Positions 33,796 to 44,891 of a stretch of DNA of 64,000 bases are shown here, piece by piece (the first letter of the stretch is position 1; every line of letters begins with the position of its first letter). Source of the DNA: Rattus norvegicus (Eukaryota > Chordata > Mammalia > Rodentia > Muridae). Below the pieces are notes generated by a model. It ran no database searches. It worked only from the letters and a program-made list of their open reading frames with translations, and was not told the DNA's origin. The stretch is taken from positions 19,079,001-19,143,000 of the forward strand of contig NC_086023.1 of assembly GCF_036323735.1 (NCBI RefSeq). Direction: 5' to 3'. Made by a program: the position numbers and the translations under genes.

Positions 33796-33923
33796 TTCTT
33801 ATTATCAAAATATACTCGCCATTTCCAAGAGACCGTGAGAGCCGCTTCCACAGAGACACAGTTTAAGGCCAAGTGAGAAAAACATTTTCTTCTCAAGGGT
33901 GACATTCTAACCCCTACTTGCAC
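32385..33923 (-). pseudogene. Fusion frame: retroviral LTR into L1 ORF2 reverse transcriptase (512 codons)
   Basis: The frame opens in the U3 part of the provirus LTR at 33,923 and encodes about 43 LTR-derived residues. It then enters L1 ORF2 at the LTR/L1 boundary without a frame change. L1 part: [20 protein letters not shown] (residues 93-112), the RT active site FADD (137-140), the thumb and part of the C-terminal region. It ends at a frameshift near 32,390 instead of the normal ORF2 end. It has no endonuclease domain and the first part of the RT is missing. It is an accidental fusion, not a known gene; whether it is expressed from the LTR is unknown. Confidence 0.75.
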
Positions 33924-33978
33924 CTGTCACCAGTCCTTACTTGACCCTGCCTTGGAGCTGCATCTCTATGTCTTAACA
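33796..33978 (-). repeat. 5' LTR of provirus 2, U3-side part
   Basis: Continues the LTR after the L1: starts ttcttattatcaaaatatac and ends tgtcttaaca, colinear with the right half of the 3' LTR. A 14-base segment near acaggacacagaag is missing relative to it. Confidence 0.85.
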
Positions 33979-35384
33979 GTATAACTTTGTGGTTTTTTAA
34001 TAAATCAATATGATCATAGGAAATTCCCCAGAACCCACTGGCCTTAGGCTTTCCTGTAGTACTTCTTGTCATTCTTTTCTGCCTGAATAGCTTACTCAGA
34101 GACCAATAATGAGGTCCTGAGTATAATTACAATGTCCTAAACATTGCTAATGCAACACCAAGTCCTCATGTAAGCACAGGCAGAGTCTAGAAGTCAGTGC
34201 CCAAGGGTCTGTCTCTTCCTCTTCTCCTTGCCTCTGCACAATATAGAATTTTAGCAGATGGTTGTATCTGGCATGAATCTGGAGTGATGATGGCACCTAA
34301 GCTTTGAAGTAGCCTTTTGTCAGTGATTGTTATCTAACATTTTATGGGGTTATTCCTTTGAAGTTTTCTCAGAGACTTGGCATATCTTAGTCTGGAGACA
34401 GGCTGGCAAACCAGGAAGTCACCTGTGGCTGAGAATTACTTAGGTGACCAATGAAGATTATCATTGATCAGATAATACATTTTGGTTTGCTGAAATTGAC
34501 TTGACAAAGGGGCCTTTTGTGCAACAATAAAAAGAGCTTCAAGTAGGCTGTCTTGGTTCAGTTCCACTGAAGCTGATTCCCGCTGCTGCTAAGAAGCCTG
34601 AATTCATCCAGTAGAGGCTCTCTCTTTTTCCATTGATCATCCTGTATATCCCACTAACACAGACAGCACCGTACAGGCATTCTCTTACAACTCCTGAAAA
34701 GACAGAGCAGAACAGTGTGCTGTGTGCTTTCAAAGCTGAGGCTGTGCATATGTCAAATTATTTTTAGCTTCTAAATCCTTTTATACATGAAGTACTCATA
34801 TTCAGGGAAATCTATTCTGGGAGGGAACTCCATGGTGCATTTCAGGGTAGGAGAGTATAATTCATACATGTTAAGATATTTTCCTGGACTTGGGTTCTTA
34901 ACATCTTCAAATGCAAAAAGCACACATAATGTTTTGGTGAGTACAATTTTGACTTTTTTGTCATTTTCAAAATCATCCTTCCTTCCTCAGTCTGGGCCCT
35001 ACATCTGAGAGGTCTTTACGCCACCGTGAGTCCAGAAGGAAAAGGGAACAGCAGATGGAACAAGAGTGGCTGTGTCCTCACAAGTTCAGGTGCTGTGGTC
35101 TTTTATATCAGACAACATTCATGGGACAGAGTCTTTTAACACACTCTCAAAATATAGACATTCGGGTCTATATTCAAACAGTAAAATTGTTCTTTGTTAG
35201 AAGGAGATGGCTGAAATAACTGTACACATTAAAATTACTCCATTAACTCCACAGCTTTTCTGAAAGAGTACTGTCATCACCCCTCAACCCCATACAGTAT
35301 AGGAGGATGGTCATAGAGTTATTTTATGAGTACCAGCTACCATTAGATGACTTTCCTGCCAGAGCTAATTTGTTTAGTTAAGTT
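33979..35384. other. No gene or clear repeat recognised
   Basis: About 1.4 kb between provirus 2 and the solo LTR. There is an aataaa at 34,526 within caacaataaaaagagc, possibly from an old LTR, but no borders. Short open frames only. Confidence 0.4.
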
Positions 35385-35390
35385 CATGGA

Positions 35391-35726
35391 TGTTGCTTCC
35401 AACCCCAACCAGCAGGAAAGGAGCGACACCACGACCCACGACGTTCTTTTCAAAGCAGTTTATTCAGGAACCCTTTTGTCTGCAAGCAGCAACAATGTCT
35501 CAATCCAGCCCCCGAGGGCACTCCCTTATAACCTCCCTCAACCGCCTCAACCGTTCAGTCTGCGTAAACTCAGTTCATAGGTCCACATCATATGGCCTGA
35601 TCTATCATCATGGTGCGCCTGCGCAGCTCTCACGATGGGGCGTGGCTTACTTTCAGGTGCTAGTCGTAAGACTCAGCAGCAGTCCCAGGCGCCATCTTGG
35701 GATTGCTGCTACACGTGCTCCCCACA
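35391..35726 (-). mobile_element. Solo LTR of an IAP-like ERVK (336 bp)
   Basis: Flanked by perfect 6-bp copies of catgga (35,385-35,390 and 35,727-35,732). Read on the minus strand it begins tgtggggagcacgtgtagca, includes ccaagatggcgcc, a TATA-like ttataagg (complement near 35,522) and aataaa (complement at 35,459-35,464), and ends aagcaaca. All parts of one LTR are present and nothing else, so the provirus was lost by LTR-LTR recombination. Sequence differs from the LTRs of provirus 1 and provirus 2. Confidence 0.88.
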
Positions 35727-35732
35727 CATGGA

Positions 35733-36429
35733 GTTGCATAATGCTGGCTCAGGGAACAAAGATGGGGATGTTGATTCTGGGGCTGGCCTATATCAGCTGC
35801 CTGTTGATAAGGTGGGTGTGAGCCTGGAGAACAGCTTCTCACTGCTGTTTCTCTATCTTATGCTTTGATAGTTGAGGTTAGCTTCATCATTAGCGGTGAT
35901 TCCTAGAAAAAGCGGTCTTAGCATCAAAAAACCATTTCATTGTGTCAAAAAAGAAAAAAGAGTAAGAAGAAATTCATGGAGCACAGTTGACATTCCTAAG
36001 AGAACTATAAGCTCCTTGGACAATAGGAAGGAAAATGGTGCCAGGAGCTGGAGACAATGGTCACATTCACAGTCAGGGAACAGGGAGATGAATGCTGGTA
36101 CTCAGCTCTTCTCTTTTCCTTTTTTAAAAATTCAGTCCTGGATTTCATTCCATGGGAGAGGGTCACCCACATTTATGTTGGGTCTTCCCTGCTCAGTTAA
36201 AACTCTCAGGAAATATTCCCATAGACACACCCAGAGCTGTGTTTCCTTGGTGATTATAAATATATCAAGTTGCCAATCAAGATTTATCATCACATTTTTG
36301 TAACTCCTTTTTACAGTAAATCTATATATAAAATTGTTTTTTTTTTCTTTTTCATTTTATAGACAGGAAAGTCAGTCACTTAAATTCCTTGTTCACTGTC
36401 TTGCCCCTAGTAAACAGATTAGTTTAGAC
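35733..36429. other. No gene recognised
   Basis: Right flank of the solo LTR. A 143-codon plus frame at 35,872-36,303 shows no domain, and its composition does not stand out. No repeat could be assigned. Confidence 0.4.
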
Positions 36430-36646
36430 CAGTGGGTCTTGAACTTCCCAATGCTGTTACCCTTTAATATAGTCAGGAGTGGTGACCCAAACCATGAAGT
36501 TTTTTTGTTGCTACTTCACAACTGTAATTCTGTTACTGTTGAGAATTGTAATAAATATTTGTGTTTTCTGATTGTTTTAGGTTACCCCTGTGAAAGGGTC
36601 ATTCAACCCCCAAAGGGGTCATGACCCCACAGGTTGAGAATCACTG
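36430..36646 (-). mobile_element. SPIN-like nonautonomous hAT element (about 217 bp)
   Basis: On the minus strand it begins cagtgattctcaacctgtgg and continues ggtcatgacccctttggggg, then ccctttcacaggggt. The left end on the plus strand (cagtgggtcttgaac) forms the other half of the terminal inverted repeat. This beginning is what I recall for SPIN hAT elements, which are known in murine rodents and thought to have spread between species. The flanking 8-mers gtttagac and ctttaaat match at five of eight positions, as expected for an old 8-bp duplication. No transposase. Confidence 0.6.
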
Positions 36647-38640
36647 CTTTAAATACTTACTTGTTTATATAGTTAATACTTGTTTATATACTTAAAAGAA
36701 AACTTACAGAACTGTGAACTGATCAAATGATTTGGGGAAGGGGATGCCAAGATTTTGAGTAGTGTTTCCCTGAGATATATGCACTGGATACTAGAATTGG
36801 AAGAGGGAGGTAGTGTGGTGTGGCTGCTTTAATGGAGCTAGGAATGAGAATCAGGGAAATGCAGAGTTAGAGAAAGAGCCAAACAAACTGTCCTTGTCAA
36901 ATTCAATGTGGGGGAAGAAAAGATTTTCATAGATCTAAGAGAAGGGGACGAGTGGCAGGAGTGGAGTCTTTGGTATCTAGATGATGGAGAAAGAAGATGA
37001 GGCACACCAGAAAATATGAGATAGAGAGCTATCAGTAGCTTAAATTGGTTTCTGGTATTCCCCGTTGTGAGGTCAGAATCAAACCTCTTCCAGGACCCCT
37101 TGAATGAGACTCAGGGAGGCAGTGATCAGTGGAAAAGCAAGAGGAGCTTTTATCATTCCAACATGTTGGGGTTGCCCTGCTTTGGGAGGGAGATGACCCT
37201 GAGCAGACTCTAACAGCGGATTATATACTTTTCAAACAGTTAGACAATTCAAACATTTAAATAATTAGACAGAATTTGAACAATGGTAACTAGGCAGGGT
37301 GGGGTACTACGTACTACTAATGGATCGAGGCAACCTTCAAACAGATTCAGTGTACCATTTTGGGACTTTCCAAGGGGTCAGGGTTGCATGAGAGTCACAG
37401 GTGGCTTTGTTTAACAGTTTGGCTTGCAGCTGTTCCAGGAACTAAACTATCTTTTTTTTTATCCTGGAAAGGAGGGATACTTGTGCTTGGAAGTTTGATG
37501 TGAAATTTTCCCATTGGCCTTAGACTGACCCCAACTTTGGCTCTTTCAAAGTCATAGGAAATAATAACTCTTTCCAGCCTGTTGTGAAGTGTGCAAAGGG
37601 CAGCAGCTTATTCAGAGAAGTAAGCAGTCAGCCAGGGTTCACTTTTCCCTTTGCATTATTGGGAAAGCTAAGGGCTGTCCCATATTCATAGAGGTTCCTC
37701 TAGCTTAAGGGACCCTGGCTGGTGTTGTAGTATCCCAGCCCAGAATGTAACATAAGACTCAGAGTGACTAGTACACTTCAGTCTACACCCTGGAACAACA
37801 TTTTTTATTTTCAGAGTAACAAGGGAGTCCTTCTATTTAATACCCATAAGTGGACCCTGGGAAACCCTGCTACTTAAGGTCAAAGTCTACCATGTCAGTA
37901 TAGCTTCTCCTCTGAGCTCAGCACAAAATGGAGTACTCCCCTTTTCCAGCTGGGCTTCCCCTTCTCTGATCTTGATTCAGGAGCCCAACCCCCACAACCT
38001 CCACTTAAGGAAGCTTACAAATTCAATTTCCTCTTTCCTGATAAGAGTCTGCCCAGCAAGTACTTGAATGCTTCTCCATAGGAATGAGGCATTCACAGCC
38101 TCATTAAACTCCAGCCAATGAAGCTTCACCCTAAGAAAAACCCTTTCCCACTCTCCAAGGTTCATATATAGCCCTTGGTCACCCTTAATAAAGTGTATGC
38201 ATACAAATTGTTTTACTGAAGATCATATAAGAGAGCTATTTCATTGATATTCTAAAAGCAGTGACACGAAAATCTTCAGATAAGGCCTTCTCCCCTCTGG
38301 TACTCACTCCCAGATGTACCAGGATCCTGTACCCATTCTGGACTCAGCATCCAGTCTTCATCTGTGCAGTCACCACTGTACCTGAATACCTTGATTGAGG
38401 AAATGGAAGACATGAAACTGAAGGACCCTAGCGGCTTTCATCAGCCTTATACCCACCTGCATTGGGGCAAGGCTAGGCCAAGTTCCATTCTCCACCCACA
38501 GGAACATTCTTGAGTAGAAAATTCTCAGAATGATCTGATGCTTGCTAGCCAATAGATTTAAAGGTCAATATGCTTAGTCAATAACCTTGCTGGTATAACC
38601 TGTGCCTGTAAAAAGTATAAAAACTGCTTTATTCCCTTAA
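36647..38640 (+). other. LTR-like and unassigned sequence
   Basis: No gene. A plus-sense LTR-like signature (atatatag at 38,165-38,172 followed by aataaa at 38,189-38,194) lies in 37,900-38,280. Another TATA-like stretch with aaaaagtataaaaactg sits near 38,611-38,627. They may be U3/R parts of old LTRs, but neither has an identifiable mate or target duplication. Confidence 0.35.
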
Positions 38641-39395
38641 GTTGGGAATCTTCACTCTCTTCTATACCTATTATCCTTAGGTTTGGTCTTCTTATTGTGT
38701 CCTGGATTTCCTGGATGTTTTGAGTTAGGAGCTTTTTGCCTTTTACATTTCTTTGATGGTTATGTCAATATTTTCTATGGTATCTTCTGCCCCTGAGAGT
38801 CTCTCTTCTATCTCCTGTATTCTTTTGGTAATGCTTGGGTCTATGATTCCTGACCTCTTTACTAGGTTTTCTATCTCCAGGGTTGTCTTCCTTTGTGATT
38901 TATTTATTGTTTCTATTTCCATTTTTAGATCATGATGGTTCTGTTCAATTCCTTCATCTGGTTGTGTTTTTCTATAATTCTTTAAAGAATTTGTGTTTCC
39001 TCTTTGAGGGCTTCTAACTGTTTACCTGTGTTGTCCTGTATTTCTTTAAGAGAGTTATTTATGACCTTCTTAAAGACCTCTAGCATTATCATGTGTTGTG
39101 AATTTAAATCAAAATCCTGCATTCTGGTGTGTTGGGGTATCCAGGACTTGCTGTGGTGGGGACATGTATTCTGATGATGCCAAGTAGTCTTGGTTTCTGT
39201 TGCTTAGGTTCTCCCCCTTACTTCTCCCCATCTGCTTATCTCTGGTGTTAGCTGATCTTACTGTCTCTGACAGTGGCTTGACCCTCCTGTAAGCGTCTGT
39301 GTCAGCACTCCTGGAGACCGGCTTCCTCACAGAGGGATCTGGGTACAGAAAGCTGTGTCACAGGGTCAGCTCTGGGCGCAAGCAGAAACTTCCAA
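38641..39395 (-). repeat. L1 5' UTR and ORF1 N-terminal fragment
   Basis: On the minus strand: L1 5' UTR (39,395-39,215, with the conserved gccactgtcagagacag and cagataagcagatgggg region) followed by ORF1 5' coding sequence down to 38,641, where it stops abruptly. Words such as gaatacatgtccccaccac and a long run of glutamine/lysine codons identify ORF1. There is no 3' part, so this is not a simple truncated insertion; it is a rearranged piece. Confidence 0.75.
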
Positions 39396-41298
39396 AGCAA
39401 CTCTTATAAAGGGCATTTCATTTGAGTCTGACTTACAGGTTCAGAGGTTCAGTCCATTATTATCAAGGCCAGAAGCATGACAGCATCCATTCAGCCCTGG
39501 TACTGGAGTTCATTAGTATAACTTGTATAGTTTTGGGCATGTGTCCATCTTCTGGAGCATGTTAGTCCTACCAGAGAATAGACCCTTAAAGAAAATTAAC
39601 CCTTATTTTCCTAGCAGATATACATTACCAATATAGCTCCTCAGCTTTTGGTTTTTCTCACTCCATTATTACCATTTTTTACCTGGTTTGAGCTTGTGCA
39701 GATCTTGTGCATGCTGTCCCAATCTCTGTAATTTCATAGTGCAACTGCCTTAATGTGCCAGAAAAACACTGTTTCCTTTTGGTCACCTACTGTTTGTGGC
39801 TCTTAGTGTTTTTCCACTACTATTTCCACCAGGCCTTGAGAGGAGATAGTCTGATGAAATCTCAAGACAAGCATGCAGGAAGTAGGAACTTGGAAAACAA
39901 CACCCTTCACAATAGTCAGAAATAATATAAAATATCTTCGAATGACTCTAGCCAAGCAAGTGAAAAATCTGTATGACAAGAACTTCAAGTCTCTTAAGAA
40001 AGAAATTGAAGAAGATCTCAGTAGACAGAAAGATCTCTCATGTTCATGGATTGGTAGGATTACTATAGTAAAAATGGCCATCTTGTCAAAAGCAATCTAC
40101 AGATTCAATGCAATCCCCATAAGAATTCCAATTCAATTCTTCATAGAGTTAGAAAGAGCAATTTGCAAATTCATTTGGAATAACAAAAGACCCAGGATAG
40201 TGACAACTATTCTGAACAATAAAAGAACTTCTGGGGGAATCACCATTCGTGACTTCAAGGTATATTATAGAGCAATAGTGATTAAAAAACTGTATGGTAT
40301 TGGTACAGAGACAGGCAGGTTGAGCAGTAGAATAGAATTGAAGACCCAGAAATGAACCCACACATCTATGGTTACTTGACCTTTGACAAAGAAGCTAAAC
40401 CATTTAGTGGAAAAAAGATAGCATTTCAACAAATGGTGCTGTTTCAACTGGAGGTCAGCAAGGAGAAGAGTGAAAATCAATCCATTATCTCCTTGAACAA
40501 AGCTAAAGTCCAAGTGGATCAAGGACCTCTGGATAAAGCCAGATACACTGAAACTAATAGATCAGAAAGTGGGGAAGAACTCTGAACACATGGGTACTAG
40601 GAAAAATTTCCTGAACAAAACAGCAATGGCTTATGCTCTAAAATCAAGAATTGACAAATGGGACCTCATAAAACTGCAAACCAATTGTAAGGCAAAGGAC
40701 ACTGTTATTAGGACAAAACATCCACCAACAGATTGGGAAAAAATCTTTACCAATTCTACATCTGCTAGAAAGCTAATATCCAAAATATACAGAGTTCAAG
40801 AAGTTAGACTCTAGAGTGCCAAGTCACCCTATTAAAAATGGGGTATAGAGCTAAACAAAGAATTCTCAGCTGAGGAATATCGAATGGCTGAGAAGCACCT
40901 AAGGAAATGTTTTACATCCCTAGCCATCAGCAAATGCAAATCAAAATAACCCTGAGATTCTACCTCACACCAGACAGAATGGCTAAGATCAAAAACTCAG
41001 GTGACAACAGATGCTGGCAAGGATGTGGAGAAAGTAAAACACTCTTCCATTGTTGGTGGGGTTGCAAGCTGGTACAACCACTCTGGAAATCAGTCTGGAG
41101 GTTCCTCAGAAAATTGGACATAATACTACCTGAGGATCTAGCTATACCATTCCTGGGCATATACCCAAAAAATGCTCCAACATAAAACAAGGACACATGC
41201 TCTACTATGTTCATAGCAGCCTTATTTATAATAGCCAGAAGCTGGAAAGAACCCAGATGCCCTTTAACAGAGGAATGGATACAGAAAATGTGGTACAT
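39215..41298. repeat. Right arm of the 2.08-kb inverted duplication
   Basis: Reverse complement of 23,477-25,560. Six or more overlapping open frames in the two arms encode exactly the same peptides, including the 160-codon frame at 39,873-40,355, which shows the identity extends through coding and noncoding parts. On its left the arm continues seamlessly into L1 ORF1 sequence. On its right it continues as L1 but of the younger rat type. Confidence 0.95.
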
Positions 41299-42165
41299 CT
41301 ACACTATGGAATATTACTCAGCTATCAAAAACAATGACTTTATGAAATTCGTAGGCAAATAGTTGGAACTGGAAAATATCATCCTGAGTGAGGTAACCCA
41401 ATCACAGAAAAACACACATGGTATGTACTCATTGATAAGTGGCTATTAGCCCAAATGCTTGAATTACCCTAGATGCCTAGAACAAATGAAACTCAAGACA
41501 GATGATCAAAATGTGAATGCTTCACTCCTTCTTTAAAAGGGGAATAAGAATACCCTTGGCAGGGAATAGAGAGGCAAAGATTAAAACAGACACAGAAGGA
41601 ACACTCATTCAGAGCCTGCCCCACATGTGGCCCATACATATACAGCCACCCAATTAGACAAGATGGATGAAGCAAAGAAGTGCAGGCAGACAGGAGCCGG
41701 ATGTAGATGGCTCCTGAGAGACACAGCCAGAATACAGCAAATACAGAGGCGAATGCCAGCAGCAAACCACTGAAGTGAGAATAGGACCCCCATTGAAGGA
41801 ATCAGAGAAAGAACTGGAAGAGCTTGAAGGGGCTCGAGACCCCATAGGTACAACAATGCCAAGCAACCAGAGCTTCCAGGGACTAAGCCACTACCTAAAG
41901 ACTATACATGGACTGACCCTGGACTCTGACCTCATAGGTAGCAATTAATATCCTAGTAAGAGCACCAGTGGAAGGGGAAGCCCGAGGTCCTGCTAAGACT
42001 GAATCCCCAGTGAACTAGATTGTTGGGGGGAGGGCGGCAATGGGGGGAGGATGGGGAGGGGAACACCCATAAAGAAGGGAAGGGGGAGGGATTAGGGGGA
42101 TGTTTGCCCGGAAACCGGGAAAGGGAATAACACTCGAAATGTATATAAGAAATACTCAAGTTAAT
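39880..42165 (+). mobile_element. Plus-sense L1, chimeric: older ORF2 part joined to a younger 3' end
   Basis: ORF2 RT and C-terminal fragments (39,873-40,355, 40,352-40,814, 40,907-41,185) are copies of those in the left arm. After 41,298 the text (aacaatgactttatgaaatt, ggaatattactcagctatc) and the whole 3' UTR to 42,165 closely follow the younger L1 at 31,044-32,000 and no longer match the left arm's L1. The element therefore looks like two L1 subtypes joined inside ORF2. Ends in a short A-rich tail merging with a GAA repeat. Confidence 0.85.
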
Positions 42166-42350
42166 AAAAAAAAGAAGAAGAAGGAGGAGGAAGAGGAAGA
42201 AGAAGAAGAAGAAGAAGAAGAAGAAGAAGAAGAAGAAGAAGAAGAAGAAGAAGAAGAAGAAGAAGAAGAAGAAGAAGAAGAAGAAGAAGAAGAAGCAGAA
42301 GCAGAAGCAGAAGCAGAAGCAGCAGAAGCAGAAGCAGAAGCAGCAGCTGG
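42166..42350 (+). repeat. Long (GAA)n tract with (GCAGAA)n extension, grown from an L1 tail
   Basis: A mostly GAA/GAG run at 42,172-42,294 is followed by GCAGAA-type hexamers to about 42,345. It starts directly at the A-tail of the L1. The poly-Glu frame on plus and poly-Leu frame on minus are consequences of the repeat, not genes. Confidence 0.95.
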
Positions 42351-44255
42351 CCAGTCATAAGTAGCGGGGTGGGGAGGATGGGAGAGAAGGAAAAGAGAGG
42401 GTAAGAGAGTAGGACAGTAAGAAAGTAAGAGAGAGTGAGGAGGGGCAAATAGCCTCTTTTACAGTGAGTCAGGCATACATGTCTGTTGCCAGGTAACTGT
42501 GAGGAGGAGCCTAGGAGAAATGCTAACACAGTTCCTCAAGTGATTCCAGCTAAAAAAATCAGCTTATCAGTGTAGCTTACTCCAATATGTTACATCCATA
42601 ATTCCTTCAAATTATAATATGAAAGCTTCCCAAACCAGTATTATAAATGTCATTAACACAGGAATCTTTTGATTCAAAGTTATTTAGGTTTTCAAGAAAC
42701 CCCCTCCCCCACCCCACACACACCAATGTCTAGGAAAAAAAGATATTGTTAACTATTAAATTATAAATACCAACATACCAACAGTTAAGCCAGTGTGGAC
42801 CCAAGTGGAGGCATATGGTAACTTCATGTGTTTATTTTTTGTTGTTTTTATTTTAAATATTTGAGAATTATAACAAAACAAAGAATAACATTGTATCACA
42901 GCACCTCAGCCTATACATTGCAGAGACTAAGGAAACAGCTAGAATAGATCTCAACTTCTGGACACTGAAAGATCCTCCACAACAGCCCAGTCACCACTTG
43001 GAAACCATAGTCCTGTGGACATTGGTCTTGGAAGTCATTGCTATATTTAGGTAGGGAGACATGGGGGGTGAAGAAGTAGGGCACAGGTGCCACCTTTTGG
43101 GCCCCCTGAGGAGAGGGCCAAGCATATTTTCACAATTACCAAAATATCTCCCAAGACAGTAGCAATGAAAGAACTATGGTAAGCTAACCCACATATAGCT
43201 GCAAAACACATTAACAAGGATATAAGCCTACCTAGGTGACCTGGAAGGACTGTGAGCTCTTTCTACTCAGACTTCCTTATGTTCTCTTACCTTCAACACC
43301 ATCATGACCTAACATCTGCATGCGAGCATGTCTGGTATTCTCCAGACAAGCTTGCCCCTCTTCCATCACAGAGACTCAGCTTGCTCATCCTCCCAGTGTG
43401 GACCCAGACCACAGGCTTCTTCGGGTGGACCCAGACAGTGTGAATATGTAAAATCAGCCCACAAAGGCAGGGAGACAAGAGGGGGCCTCTGCAGAAAAGC
43501 AGCCAGGCTTGAGTCAGAGCCCACAGAGCAGCAGAGTGATTCTCAGCAGCTATGGTGTTTGATTCCCTTGTACCCCTCTGCTGGTCCCATGAGTGTCACG
43601 TAGCTCTTCTCACCTTTTGCTTCTCTCTGCTGATTGCTGCTTCTGATTTTTACTGCCTTTCTCTCGTGGACCTCTTGTGTATCCTCTCATATCAGTCTCA
43701 CTGCCTACCACTTTCAGCTAAGTCCCACAAGTCAATGTCTCTGAGGAAAGGGCCGGTTAAGCCGTGACTGCTCACCTGCATGAATCCCTGACATTATGGT
43801 AGTTCTGTTTGTCATCTGTCAGACTTTAACCAGGACCCATCTAGAGGTGCCCGTGCAGGGAGTCACTAGGCAGCAAGCACAATGTCTCAGCATAGTCTGA
43901 ATAAGGTCACTCTTAGGTAGTGCAGGGTGATTTTCCCATCTCTTGTTGTAAAGCCATTTTGTGGAGTCCTGCTTAAAATCTACTTCTGAAATAATCCCAT
44001 CAAAGAACTCACTGCCCACATGGCTTGACTGATGGCATGTGACATACATCTTTTCCTCACCTTTGTATATCCAAAGATGACCTAAACTTTTTAATATTGA
44101 AATAGGAACATTTCAAAAGACAAAAAAGATTTATAATAAATGTTTAAAAAGAAAGTAGAGATGTTAGATTGAAACTTTATCTATGTTATTTCAAAGATGG
44201 ATTTGAGCCCCCAAACTGAAAGTCATAAGAACTTCTGGTAGAACATAAGACAGTG
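42351..44255. other. No gene or clear repeat recognised (about 1.9 kb)
   Basis: Several open frames up to 91 codons, none with a domain. A short ccccctcccccaccccacacacacc tract is at about 42,700-42,724. The region looks like ordinary intergenic sequence. Confidence 0.4.
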
Positions 44256-44891
44256 GTCACTCTTTAAAAGGCGGATTCCATCAAAGGTTTTGTAGGTGGG
44301 TTGGTGTCCCCATCCCTCCACTGGGGGTCCTGTCTGACTATTGGAGGTGATCTCTTCAGCCTCCATATCCCCACTGTTGGGCATTTCAGCTAAGGTCACA
44401 CAGTAAGGGTCCTGGGAGCCCCTCACATCTCCAGTCTCTGGGACTCTCTAGAGGTTTCCCACACCCCATACCCCATTCCCTACCCCCTGCAGCTTCATAT
44501 TTCCATTCATTCTCCTGGCCCTCCTGGTTTCTCTCCTGTCTCCCACTATAACTAACCCTGCCCACATTTTCCCCTCGCCTCTCCCATCCAGGTCCCTACC
44601 TTCCTCTTTCTTCTATGATTATTTTGTTCCTCCTTCTCCGTGGAATTGAAGCATCCTCACTTGGGCCTTCCTTCTTGTTTAACTTCTTAGGGTCTGTAGG
44701 GTGATTATGGGTGTTCTGTACTTTTCGGCTAGTATCCACTTATCAGTGAGTACATACCATGCATGTCCTTTTGGGCCCTTTTGGGTAACCTTTGAGTTAC
44801 CTCACTCATTGTATTTTATCATTTCATCCGTTTGCCTGCAAAATTTATGATATTCTTGTTTTTTTGTTTTTTTTTTTCTTTTCTTTTTTTT

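Larger units (their letters stand above)
25874..33978 (-). mobile_element. Betaretrovirus-like provirus 2, minus strand, with nested ID and L1
   Basis: Reading the minus strand: 5' LTR (33,978-33,796 and 31,043-30,773, split by an L1), tRNA-Lys-like primer site, gag matrix, gag capsid C-terminal part, reverse-transcriptase connection, RNase H, integrase, env surface and transmembrane parts, polypurine tract and 3' LTR (26,320-25,874). Gene order and motifs are those of class II (betaretrovirus-like) elements. Protease, dUTPase and the RT palm are missing, because gag capsid runs straight into RT connection near 29,930. The LTRs differ at about 8% of the first 240 aligned bases plus two indels of 14-15 bp, so the insertion is older than the nested L1. 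No convincing target duplication remains. Confidence 0.88.

Noticed and set aside
35390..35821. Plus-strand 143-codon frame
   Set aside because: Lies antisense to the solo LTR and into its flank; no domain.
42100..42360. Poly-glutamate frame on plus and poly-leucine frame on minus
   Set aside because: Produced by the GAA microsatellite at the L1 tail; no gene signals.
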